In this document: one piece after another, positions 7,640 through 14,456 of the stretch
Layout of the letters: the number at the start of each line of letters is the position of its first letter
Position numbering within the stretch: the first letter of the stretch is position 1
Origin: Clostridia bacterium
Lineage (GTDB): Bacteria > Bacillota_A > Clostridia > Christensenellales > Aristaeellaceae
Length of the DNA: 30,443 bases
Reading direction: 5' to 3'
Assembly: GCA_017509065.1 (NCBI GenBank)
Contig: JAFWQM010000136.1
Coordinates: forward strand, 1-30,443
The notes under the pieces: generated by a model
Databases searched by the model: none
Seen by the model: only the letters and a program-made list of their open reading frames with translations
Told to the model about the DNA's origin: nothing
Translations under genes and position numbers: made by a program

Positions 7640-9130
7640 TCAGAACAGCGCGTATTCCGGGTTCCTGTGCTTGATGCACATATTGGTAACGATGATCACC
7701 AGGAGCCCGAACAGCGACTGGAACAGGCCCGCCGCGGTGCCAAGGCCCATGCTCAGGGGCTGGGTGGTGGTGATGCGGTACACATAGGTATCGAAGATGT
7801 CGGTCGCGTTGAACAGGGTGCCGTTGTTGCCAACCAACTGGTAGAACAGCTCGAACTGGCCTTTCATGATGCCACCCAAAGCGTAAAGCAGCAGGATAAT
7901 GAAGGTGGGCTTGAGCAGCGGGATGGTGATATAGCGGATCTGCTGGTAAATATTCGCGCCGTCGATCTGGGCGGCTTCATAGTATTCCGTGCTGATCCCG
8001 GTGATGGTGGCCAGATACACCACCATGCCGTAGCCGATGTTCTTCCATAGATAAAACAGGGTGATCAGCCAGGGCCAGTAGCCCGGCGTGTTGTAGAAAT
8101 CGATGCGGTCCATGCCCAGGGACGTGACAAAATTGTTGATCAGGCCGACTTCGTATTCAAACATGTTGAACACCAGCACCCGCAGAATCACGTAGGAAAC
8201 GAAGTAGGGCATGAAGATCATGGTCTGGGAAATTTTGCGCAGCCGCTTGTTCGTCACGTGGCTGATCAGAATAGCGAAGAAGATCTGCAATACGTTGCCC
8301 ACCACGATGAACACGATATTGTAAAGAATCGTGTTCTGCGTCAGATGCAGTATTTCGGACCGCACCAGGAATTCAAAATTCTTGAAGCCGACGAAGGGGC
8401 TGGCAAAAAGATGATCGCGGAAGTTGAACTGGGTAAAGGCGAAGTAAACGCCCGCCATGGGCAGGTAATTGTTGATCAGGAAGAAAACGAAGCAGGGAAC
8501 CAGGAACAGGAACAAAATCCAATTCCTCCGGAATTCCTCCACGAGGCCGTGCTCCCGGCAAACGATTCTTTCCGCTTTTTCCATACGCTTGCTGATAACG
8601 TACCCGATCACGCTGACCGCCAGCACCAGGATTGGGGCGAACCCGGGCATGAAGCCCGGCAGGCCGTAATGCCGGTTGGCGAAGACGATCAGTCCCAGCG
8701 CGCCGCCGGCAGAAAGGAAGGAAAGCACCATGCCTTTCTGGAAAAAGGAGTATGTTCGCAGCATGCCCTTTCCCTCCGCCGCGGTGCGCCGGCGAAGATA
8801 CATGATAAAAGAAAGCAGGCAAAAGAGGATCGCCGCGGCGGAAACGATGAGCAGCAGGAAGGACCAGAAACCCAGCACGCCCTGCTTGCTCGTTTCCACG
8901 AAGGAAAGGAACGTGAGCACCGAGTGATCCGGCGTCAGCTTATTGATCACCGATGCTTTCAGCCCCATGGTGCCGTACAGCGCTTCCTGATCCGCTACCC
9001 GAAACCAGGGAAAGAGGGGAAGGAAAAGAATAAGGATCATCGCCGCGCACAGACCCAGCGGCAGCAGCTTGCAGCTGCTGCCGGTGTGGTTTGGCTGTGC
9101 TTGCCGTATCGAAGAGACGGATGAAATCAC
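7640..9130 (-). CDS. Carbohydrate ABC transporter permease, LplB type, with four-helix N-terminal extension
   Basis: This 496-residue protein is far longer than the usual ~300-320. The canonical permease core begins near residue 203 (RNWILFLFLVPCFVFFLINNYLP) and carries the EAA loop at 385-404 (EAAQIDGANIYQQIRYITIP). The first ~200 residues add about four hydrophobic segments (roughly 22-41, 87-110, 134-150, 163-180) joined by charged loops, with no recognised family. The start is GTG at 9130-9128, with AGGAGGGG seven bases upstream. It is the first gene of the operon; the promoter and a palindromic operator lie 50-100 bases upstream. The permease of the second operon has the same extended architecture. 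Confidence 0.9.
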   Translation of the reverse strand: MISSVSSIRQAQPNHTGSSCKLLPLGLCAAMILILFLPLFPWFRVADQEALYGTMGLKASVINKLTPDHSVLTFLSFVETSKQGVLGFWSFLLLIVSAAAILFCLLSFIMYLRRRTAAEGKGMLRTYSFFQKGMVLSFLSAGGALGLIVFANRHYGLPGFMPGFAPILVLAVSVIGYVISKRMEKAERIVCREHGLVEEFRRNWILFLFLVPCFVFFLINNYLPMAGVYFAFTQFNFRDHLFASPFVGFKNFEFLVRSEILHLTQNTILYNIVFIVVGNVLQIFFAILISHVTNKRLRKISQTMIFMPYFVSYVILRVLVFNMFEYEVGLINNFVTSLGMDRIDFYNTPGYWPWLITLFYLWKNIGYGMVVYLATITGISTEYYEAAQIDGANIYQQIRYITIPLLKPTFIILLLYALGGIMKGQFELFYQLVGNNGTLFNATDIFDTYVYRITTTQPLSMGLGTAAGLFQSLFGLLVIIVTNMCIKHRNPEYALF

Positions 9131-9155
9131 GGGTTATCCCCTCCTGGATAAAATC

Positions 9156-9167
9156 ATTAAAACGCTT
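9156..9167. promoter_or_regulatory. Second, imperfect copy of the operator half (possible auxiliary operator)
   Basis: ATTAAAACGCTT repeats the left part and centre of the perfect palindrome at 9177-9194, with a two-base register-preserving change (CGCTT instead of CGTTT). Its phase is 22 bases from the main copy, about two helical turns. It could be a weaker auxiliary site for the same LacI repressor. Confidence 0.4.
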
Positions 9168-9176
9168 CTTGTAAAA

Positions 9177-9194
9177 AATTAAAACGTTTTAATT
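9177..9194. promoter_or_regulatory. LacI-family operator palindrome of the first glycan operon
   Basis: AATTAAAACGTTTTAATT is an 18-bp perfect palindrome with the central CG typical of LacI-family operators. It begins about nine bases past the -10 hexamer on the minus strand, so a bound repressor would block transcription at the start site. The LacI protein encoded within the operon (2232-3251) is the likely ligand (inference). Confidence 0.8.
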
Positions 9195-9202
9195 TCGAGA
9201 TG

Positions 9203-9231
9203 AATATAGCATACTCCATTCTGTTTGTCAA
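9203..9231 (-). promoter_or_regulatory. Sigma-A promoter of the first glycan operon
   Basis: On the minus strand, TTGACA (9231-9226), a 17-base spacer, then TATATT (9208-9203) with an upstream TG (extended -10). The predicted start is near 9196, giving a leader of about 65 bases to the GTG start at 9130. Confidence 0.85.
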
Positions 9232-9611
9232 TAAGGAAAATGGAAAATTTCGTCATAAAAAACGTTTCAATCAGATTGCGCTTATGCGCCGCGAACGGCA
9301 GCAAAATGTACTTCCGGACAAAAAAACGTTCCATGGTATATGCTGATGCGCATGCCGGGCTGGAAAAGCACGGGCATGGGGGGGAAACCGCGGAGGCGCT
9401 GAATCTGCCCATGTCCACCGTTGCGCCGTCGGCGCAGGCGCTGAAAAAAGCCTGCATCATCACCGCGGACGAAACCCTGCCGATCGGCAAAGATCAATTC
9501 CTTTTCGCGGACTGTTTCCGACCATATTTCACCGCTTGTGCGATGAGGGGAAACGTGCTATAAAGTGCGTGCAAAGCGCGAAGCTTTGCGAAAAAGAAAG
9601 GAAGCAGCTGT
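9232..9611 (+). other. Gene-poor stretch between the operon promoter and the MATE remnant
   Basis: No recognisable gene is seen. A 112-residue open frame (9225-9563) exists. Its central part, AEALNLPMSTVAPSAQALKKA, looks faintly like a winged-helix recognition segment of a MarR-type regulator, which often precedes MATE exporters, but no family can be assigned and it has no good ribosome binding site. It may be a decayed regulator. Near 9571-9589 a short GCAAAG/CTTTGC inverted repeat precedes the AAAGGAAG site of the MATE remnant. Confidence 0.3.
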
Positions 9612-10238
9612 ATGTCTCGTACCATGACGCGCGATTTGACCACAGGAAATCCCATGAAACTGGTGATTTCCTTTGCCGCGCCTTTGCTGCTCGGCGTTTT
9701 ATTCCAGCAGCTTTACAGTTTTGTCGATACGGCGATCGTTGGCCGTTACCTGGGCGCTTCCAGGCTGGCGGCGGTAGGAGCGACAGGCTCCGTCAATTTT
9801 CTCATTATCGGCCTTTGTCTCGGCTTTTGTTCCGGCTTCTCCATCCCGATCGCGCAGGACTTCGGCGCGAAGGATGAACCGAGTATGCGGCGTCACGTTT
9901 GGCACGCCATCGTGCTGAGCGCGGCGTTCAGCGTTCTGTTCGCGCTGGCTGCCACGCTCCTTTGCAAACCGCTTCTGCGGCTGATGAACACGCCGGAAGA
10001 AATCCTGGACGCCTCGGCCAGCTATATCCGCATCATTTTCGCCGCGATTCCATGCTGCGTGCTGTATAACATGGCCAGCGGCATTCTGCGCGCTCTGGGT
10101 GACAGCAAAACGCCTGTGTGGTTTCTTATCCTGGCTTCCCTGGTGAATATCGCGCTGGATCTGCTGCTGATCATCGTTTTTCGGATGGATGTGGCGGGCG
10201 CTGCCGTACACAGCCGCCTCTCCGGAGGCGCTTTTTAA
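9612..10238 (+). pseudogene. C-terminally truncated MATE family efflux protein
   Basis: The first ~198 residues are an excellent MATE N-terminus: MKLVISFAAPLLLG, then LYSFVDTAIVGRYLG, and ILRALGDSKTPVWFLI near residue 158. These form about six transmembrane helices of the usual twelve. Homology stops at about residue 198 (DVAGAA), after which ten unrelated residues and a stop follow. A full protein is about 450 residues, and the missing half is nowhere else in the window. The breakpoint near base 10,205 falls only about ten bases before an intrinsic terminator, suggesting a deletion or recombination joint. It starts at ATG 9612 with AAAGGAAG upstream. It is unlikely to be a working cation or drug antiporter. 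Confidence 0.8.
10215..10236 (+). terminator. Intrinsic terminator at the MATE breakpoint
   Basis: CGCCTC-TCCG-GAGGCG (10215-10230) forms a compact six-pair hairpin with a tetraloop, followed by CTTTTT. It lies just after the point where MATE homology ends, so it probably belonged to another gene before the rearrangement. Confidence 0.7.
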
Positions 10239-10423
10239 TTCGACCTGTTCTGAAGCATTCTGGCCGTACAATCCTTCTGAGAATTAAGTCAGCGATCAAA
10301 GCATCATTTGAATAAAACCGTACAGATTATACTCAGAAAGGCTGGAAAACGAGGCAAAGATATGCTACAATAAATTGTCTCTTATGTGCAACTGTTATCT
10401 GACTGTCGAAGGAGCATGGAACC

Positions 10424-10657
10424 GTGGTCAAAAATAACGTTGAAATCGATATAAAAGTCATGTGCATTGAAGCCGGAACAACGCAGGCCAAGCTGGCACA
10501 GCAAATCAAGACTACACCTGCCTACGTCAATCGTGTGATCCGGCAGAAGGAAACGGTTGTCAACAAAACCTTTACCAGCATGGTTGAGGCATTGGGTTAT
10601 GATATTCAGCTGACCTATGTGAAACGGACTGAAAACGAACAGGACGGTGATCAATGA
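10424..10657 (+). CDS. Small XRE-family (Cro/CI-like) helix-turn-helix protein
   Basis: This 77-residue protein is almost entirely an HTH domain: TTQAKLAQQIKTTPAYVNRVIRQ (about residues 19-41) matches the helix-turn-helix of Cro/CI-like repressors, followed by a helical end, MVEALGYDIQLTYVKR. It is a likely DNA-binding regulator of its own locus. The start is GTG 10424, with an AAGGAGC site about nine bases upstream; an in-frame earlier start is not evident. It overlaps the next gene by four bases (ATGA), so the two were made together. The region looks less GC-rich than the flanking operons, consistent with acquisition. Confidence 0.75.
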   Translation: MVKNNVEIDIKVMCIEAGTTQAKLAQQIKTTPAYVNRVIRQKETVVNKTFTSMVEALGYDIQLTYVKRTENEQDGDQ

Positions 10658-11187
10658 TGAACGATAGGATCCCCACTCTGCCTGATGCGCTTCTGTCCCT
10701 GATCCGACATGGCGAGAATTATCAGGTCGAATACAAGGAAGCCAGAACAGATCTGCCAAAGTCCCTGTTTGATTCCGTCTGTGCATTCTCCAACCGAGAA
10801 GGTGGCGACATATTCCTCGGTGTTCACGACACCGGTGTCGTTTTCGGCGTTGACCCTTCTTCGGCGGCAAAACTCATTACATATTTCGTCACCCTTGCCA
10901 ACAACAAGGAGAAGATCTTTCCGCCGCTCTATTTGTCAGCCAGAGAATACCTTTTCGCCTCTGATGGTAATCACCATGTCGGTGCGGCACCGGCACAAAT
11001 AGGGATGAAAACGGGAGCCGCAGAATTTTCCGTTCTCATGTGGTACAATGTGTTTGATAGAGGCACACTACAAAGCACGGGGAGAGGAGTTGCACGCAAC
11101 TCATTCAGTCGCAAAGGCAGTATGGTAATCAGTGTAAGAGCCACCTTTCAAGCACAAATAAGTGAGACGAACCAGTCCGTACACTAA
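10654..11187 (+). pseudogene. Truncated Schlafen/AlbA_2-type putative DNA-binding protein
   Basis: Residues about 18-105 match the Schlafen AlbA_2 domain: YQVEYKEA, SLFDSVCAFSNREGGDIFLGV, then GVVFGVD and FPPLYLSAREY. Proteins of this family usually run 350-550 residues and include further domains C-terminally. Here the similarity is lost after about residue 110 (near base 10,985), and the remaining ~65 residues look like translated non-coding DNA leading into the IS110 element. The likely cause is insertion of that element, or a deletion next to it. AlbA_2 genes paired with small XRE genes occur in mobile and defence-related islands, so the pair may be an inactivated accessory module (inference). 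Confidence 0.7.
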
Positions 11188-11270
11188 GAATTGTTTAGAC
11201 TATCTTAGTTTAATATGTGTGGTGGTTCAGTCACTGCCTCTCTCTTTCCAATTCAGGAAGGAGGGCCGTT
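11050..11270 (+). ncRNA. Candidate bridge RNA region upstream of the IS110 recombinase
   Basis: About 220 non-coding bases precede the recombinase. They contain a tight hairpin (GAGTTG-CACG-CAACTC, 11087-11102) and a larger stem-loop (ACTAAGA 11183-11189 with TCTTAGT 11203-11209, 13-base loop). A possible extended -10 (TGTGGTACAAT, ending 11049) lies just before. IS110-group elements are known to express a structured bridge RNA from the left non-coding end that guides target and donor choice. Position and size fit, but the guide loops could not be matched because the element ends are unresolved. Confidence 0.4.
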
Positions 11271-12548
11271 ATGGGAAAAACCATTCCCGTATGCTGTGGC
11301 ATCGATGTGCACAAGACATTTCTCGTTGCCACAATCCTTATGGGGGATTATCTGATTCCCCAGTGTAAACAGAAACACTTCGGCACTTCCTACAGAAACC
11401 TGATTGCTTTCAGGCAGTGGCTCCTTGACAACAATTGTAAGGATGTCTGTATGGAAAGTACCGGCAAGTATTGGGTTCCCGTTTGGAATGCCCTTGAAGG
11501 TTTCGTTCATGTTGTCATCGCGAATCCCAAATGGGTTTCCGCTGTCAAGGGCAACAAGGACGACAAGAAGGATTCCAAGTGGATCGGCAATCTGTTCCGT
11601 ATGGGACTCGTCCCCGGCAGCTACATTCCCGTAAAGGACATCAGGATTCTTCGGGAATGTACCCGTTATCGGAGCAAACTGGTATCCATGCGTTCCAGTG
11701 AAAAGAATCGTTTTCAGAATGCTTTCACTGTGTGCAACCTGACGTTGGATGCCGTCGTTTCCGACATGTTCGGGAAGTCTGCTACGGCTATCGAGAACTA
11801 TCTGCTGGATACAGAAACCGTAGACCCCAATTACTGTGTTTCGCTTCTCCATCGTTCCATGATGAAGAAAGCAGACGCTGTCATTGAAGCGGTTGAAGGT
11901 TTCAATATGACCCCGGAACAGAAGGAAAGAGTTCGTATCGTTCAGGGACACTTCGCGGATATTGACAAGCGAATCGGCCAGATTGATGACATTGTCAGCA
12001 ATCTTGCCTCTGATTACGAAGGAACCATTTCCCTCCTATGTACAATTCCCGGAGTGGATCGCCGTCTCGCTATAACGATTCTCTCGGAAATCGGTACTAA
12101 TATGTCGGAATTCGGCTCTGCCAGGCGTCTTTGCAGTTGGGCCGGTCTGACGCCTGCCAACAACCAATCCGCTGGCAAGAAGAAATCCGTAAAGATTTCC
12201 CGTGCCGGAGTCTACCTGAAACCCGCTTTGGTTGAGGCAGCACACGCGGCGGTGAAATCTACCGAAAAGCAGCCTTATTTCAGAATCAAGTACGAGCACA
12301 TCATGAAACGCCGTGGGAAGAAACGCGCTATCATTGCTATCGCTCGCATGATCCTGACTTCCATTTACGCCATGCTTTCTTCTGGAGAAGTCTTCAACCC
12401 TTCTGATCTCCAGAAGTACGATTTGCCCGAAGAACTCAAGAAGAAAATGACGCTTGCTTCCGCAAAAGATGCCGTGAAGCTCCTCGTTTCTCTGGGTGTC
12501 ATTGTCGAAGGCTCAATCTCCTTGGATTCCTTGGCTTTGGCCGGGTAG
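11271..12548 (+). CDS. IS110-family DEDD recombinase (transposase)
   Basis: This 425-residue protein carries an N-terminal RuvC-like DEDD domain with Asp12 (CGIDVHK), Glu62 (CMESTGKYWVPVW), and Asp98 and Asp101 in the KGNKDDKKDSKW segment. A coiled helical middle (about 200-245) follows, then the C-terminal Tnp_20 domain with IPGVDRRLAITILSEIG (259-275) and the catalytic-type Ser300 in NNQSAGKKKS. All expected residues are present and the length is normal, so it should be active in RNA-guided site-specific recombination (family knowledge). The ATG at 11271 is chosen because GGAAGGAGG lies six bases upstream; a start 54 bases earlier would lack one. Confidence 0.93.
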   Translation: MGKTIPVCCGIDVHKTFLVATILMGDYLIPQCKQKHFGTSYRNLIAFRQWLLDNNCKDVCMESTGKYWVPVWNALEGFVHVVIANPKWVSAVKGNKDDKKDSKWIGNLFRMGLVPGSYIPVKDIRILRECTRYRSKLVSMRSSEKNRFQNAFTVCNLTLDAVVSDMFGKSATAIENYLLDTETVDPNYCVSLLHRSMMKKADAVIEAVEGFNMTPEQKERVRIVQGHFADIDKRIGQIDDIVSNLASDYEGTISLLCTIPGVDRRLAITILSEIGTNMSEFGSARRLCSWAGLTPANNQSAGKKKSVKISRAGVYLKPALVEAAHAAVKSTEKQPYFRIKYEHIMKRRGKKRAIIAIARMILTSIYAMLSSGEVFNPSDLQKYDLPEELKKKMTLASAKDAVKLLVSLGVIVEGSISLDSLALAG

Positions 12549-12721
12549 GGGTAGAAGCTTCTTTCAATTTACTGCCTCAATGAGGCTTGTTTGCTTTGCC
12601 TTCCTTTGGATTGGTGGGCCATTACTTGCTCCAAACTTTGTTTTCACACTATCCTCTCCCTCGTCTTTTATTCTACCATGTTCACCTTTTTTTCGCTACT
12701 GCTGGTCCAGTTTCACGGGGA

Positions 12722-12784
12722 CATTATACACCGGAGCAGATCGCCGCAGCAAAGAAACGGCACTATGGATTCGGGGAGAATTGA
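12722..12784 (+). pseudogene. C-terminal tail of an interrupted gene
   Basis: In one plus-strand frame the sequence reads HYTPEQIAAAKKRHYGFGEN followed by TGA, and an intrinsic terminator begins four bases later. The arrangement of stop then terminator, and the protein-like composition, suggest the 3' end of a real gene whose front was lost to the IS110 element. It is too short to identify and may not belong to the AlbA_2 gene on the other side. Confidence 0.3.
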
Positions 12785-12787
12785 AAG

Positions 12788-12825
12788 CCGGGATGCCGCC
12801 GAAATTAGCAGCATCCCGGTTTTTT
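12788..12825 (+). terminator. Intrinsic terminator downstream of the IS110 region
   Basis: CCGGGATGC (12788-12796) pairs perfectly with GCATCCCGG (12811-12819) around a 14-base loop, followed by six T (12820-12825). It stops plus-strand transcription coming from the insertion element and overlaps the 3' end of the convergent small gene. Confidence 0.85.
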
Positions 12826-13015
12826 AAGCCGCGGCTTGTTCAAAATTTTCCGTTTCTTTTTTCCTCTCCTGCTCTGCCTTCCATACCGCGAATTCCCTCT
12901 GCCCCTCCTCGCTCTCAAAAAATGCTTGGATGTCCGGCCAAAGGCAGCGGGCCACGGTTTCGATCACGTAATCGGGATAAGGCGTGCTGTTGATGGGTTT
13001 CTTTTTTCTCGCCAT
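12824..13015 (-). CDS. Small hypothetical protein (63 residues)
   Basis: A short, charged protein. It begins MARKKKPINSTPYPDYVIETVARCLWPDIQAFF-type sequence, continues with a helical EGQREFAVWKAEQERKKE stretch, and has no membrane segment or known motif. A GCAGGTGAGG site precedes the ATG. The composition looks like a genuine conserved small Clostridia protein, but no function can be proposed. It faces the terminator of the interrupted gene tail and stands alone, with no minus-strand partner upstream. Confidence 0.55.
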   Translation of the reverse strand: MARKKKPINSTPYPDYVIETVARCLWPDIQAFFESEEGQREFAVWKAEQERKKETENFEQAAA

Positions 13016-13312
13016 GACCTCACCTGCTTTCGCGCTGCCTCACAGACTGGTGTAGACAGTTTCAATTCTTCGTCAGAATCGTAAGTTCCGTCCAGAACTG
13101 CAATTCTTAATAATCTGTATGACGGGTTCGTTTTTATCTGTTGGCGGCACTCGAATTGACAGAACTTCGGGTGCCGATTCAGCGCGAGAGAGGCATGAAT
13201 GAAAACAGAATACGTTTGCACTTTTGCTTTCCCGTTCGCCGTGTCCGTCGGTATGGGGGTATTTTTTTCACTGATTTGGCAAAAATAATTGGATAATCAA
13301 GCAAAAAAAGGG
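13016..13312. other. Gene-free stretch upstream of the second LacI gene
   Basis: No supported gene was found. The minus-strand open frame 12964-13221 lacks family features, has no ribosome binding site and mostly overlaps the 63-residue gene. The right part (from about 13,255) becomes A/T-rich and leads into the promoter at 13313. No tRNA, repeat array or IS end is recognised. Confidence 0.5.
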
Positions 13313-13341
13313 TTGACAAAATCACACTGTGCGGATATAGT
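13313..13341 (+). promoter_or_regulatory. Sigma-A promoter of the second glycan operon
   Basis: TTGACA (13313-13318), a 17-base spacer, then TATAGT (13336-13341). The predicted start is near 13,348, inside the inverted repeat that follows. Confidence 0.85.
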
Positions 13342-13367
13342 AAAAATGCAAACGATTTCATTTTTAC
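13340..13367. promoter_or_regulatory. LacI-family operator of the second glycan operon
   Basis: GTAAAAATG (13340-13348) and CATTTTTAC (13359-13367) form a 9-bp perfect inverted repeat. The central TGCAAACGATTTCA (13347-13360) has the TGNAANCGNTNNCA layout of LacI/CcpA-type operators. It spans the predicted transcription start and lies about 25 bases before the lacI start codon, so autorepression by the adjacent LacI protein is likely. The sequence also fits a CcpA cre site, so catabolite control cannot be excluded. Confidence 0.75.
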
Positions 13368-13391
13368 TTTTCCGCGAGGGGGAATGCGCCT

Positions 13392-14393
13392 GTGGTCAAA
13401 ATGAAGGATATCGCGCTGACGTGCGGCGTATCCGTCGCCACCGTTTCCAGGGCGCTGAACGGTCAAACGAACCCGGATAAAAAGAAAGCAGCCTTTATTC
13501 GGCAGAAGGCCAAGGAAATGGGCTATTTCCCCAATGCCGCCGCCCGCATTTTGAAAACCAGCCGATCCCATAACATTGGCATCCTCTATGAAGACCGGAT
13601 GGATCACGAGTATTTCAGCCTGCTGCTGAACGAACTGCGCTTCGGGGCGGAGGATCGGGGCTATGACCTGACCTTCATCCGCCGCTCGGTGAACACGCAG
13701 GAGGAAGGAACGTATTATGGCCGTGCCCGGCGGCGCAGCTTGGACGGCGTGATCGTGGTGCAGGCCGATTTCAACGCCGCAGACGTGATCCGTCTGGCGG
13801 CGGACGGCTTTCCCACCGTGGTGATCGACCATGCCTACGAGGGCTGCGACTGCGTAATGAGCAACAACCGCGCGGGCATGGAGGCCCTGGTGCGCATGGC
13901 CTGGGAGAAAGGGCACAGGCGGATCGCGTATATCCGGGGGGAAGACAGTGTGGTCACCCAGGAGAGGCTGACTGGGTTTTACAAGCAATGCGCGGAGCTG
14001 GGCGTGCGCGTGCCGGCGGAATACGTGCCGGAAGGGCATTTTCATCAGCCCGATGCCTGCATCCTCAGCGTGGATGCCCTCCTGAACGGTCCGGAAGCGC
14101 CGACCTGCATCCTTTGCCCCGATGATATCAGCTGTCTGGGCGTTATGACGGCGCTGGAGGAAAGAGGGATCCGCGTGCCGCAGGATATCAGCCTGGCCGG
14201 CTTTGACGGCATCCGCATGGGCCGGATGTCGCATCCATTTTTGACCACCGTTCGCCAGGATACCGCGGACATCGCCCGGCGGGTGATAGAGCAGCTGCTG
14301 GACGCCATCGAAAACCCGGAAACCCATCAGCCGCAGATCACCGTGGTGGAGGAAACGCTTGTCCCGGGAGAAACGCTTGGCGCGGCGCGATGA
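13392..14393 (+). CDS. LacI-family transcriptional regulator of the second glycan operon
   Basis: This 333-residue protein has an N-terminal HTH (KDIALTCGVSVATVSRALNG, about residues 5-24) with hinge helix (PNAAARILKT), then the sugar-binding effector domain (about 62-330) with strands such as NIGILYED, RRIAYIRGEDSV and ISLAGFDGIRMGRM. GTG 13392 is chosen as start because GAGGGGGAA lies eight bases upstream; the ATG at 13401 would be too far from it. It is followed after 63 bases by the modular secreted protein, with no terminator between, so it probably heads the operon and represses itself and the downstream transport and enzyme genes. Its effector is unknown, probably a gluco-oligosaccharide. 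Confidence 0.92.
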   Translation: MVKMKDIALTCGVSVATVSRALNGQTNPDKKKAAFIRQKAKEMGYFPNAAARILKTSRSHNIGILYEDRMDHEYFSLLLNELRFGAEDRGYDLTFIRRSVNTQEEGTYYGRARRRSLDGVIVVQADFNAADVIRLAADGFPTVVIDHAYEGCDCVMSNNRAGMEALVRMAWEKGHRRIAYIRGEDSVVTQERLTGFYKQCAELGVRVPAEYVPEGHFHQPDACILSVDALLNGPEAPTCILCPDDISCLGVMTALEERGIRVPQDISLAGFDGIRMGRMSHPFLTTVRQDTADIARRVIEQLLDAIENPETHQPQITVVEETLVPGETLGAAR

Positions 14394-14456
14394 ACGGGCT
14401 TATCTGCCGTATGGCAGAAGCGATAGATATGAACAATCATTAAAGGAGGAACCAAC

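Larger units (their letters stand above)
11040..12720 (+). mobile_element. IS110-family insertion sequence (boundaries approximate)
   Basis: The element consists of an intact DEDD/Ser recombinase gene (11271-12548) flanked by non-coding DNA. No terminal inverted repeats or target duplication can be seen, which is normal for IS110. The left end must lie after AlbA_2 homology fades (about 10,985) and before about 11,085. The right end must lie between the recombinase stop and the gene tail that becomes recognisable near 12,722. The coordinates given are therefore best guesses. Confidence 0.6.

Noticed and set aside
4993..7674. Very long plus-strand open frame (893 codons) opposite the binding-protein and permease genes
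   Set aside because: It is the antisense shadow of well-supported genes in a GC-rich region. Its translation is low-complexity His/Gly/Val-rich, with no domain or ribosome binding site.
11087..11209. Terminal inverted repeats of the insertion element
   Set aside because: The inverted repeats found are local hairpins on one side only, with no counterpart after the recombinase. IS110 elements normally lack terminal inverted repeats.
12964..13221. Minus-strand 85-codon frame near the 63-residue gene
   Set aside because: It has no ribosome binding site, overlaps the better-supported small gene in another frame and has no family features.
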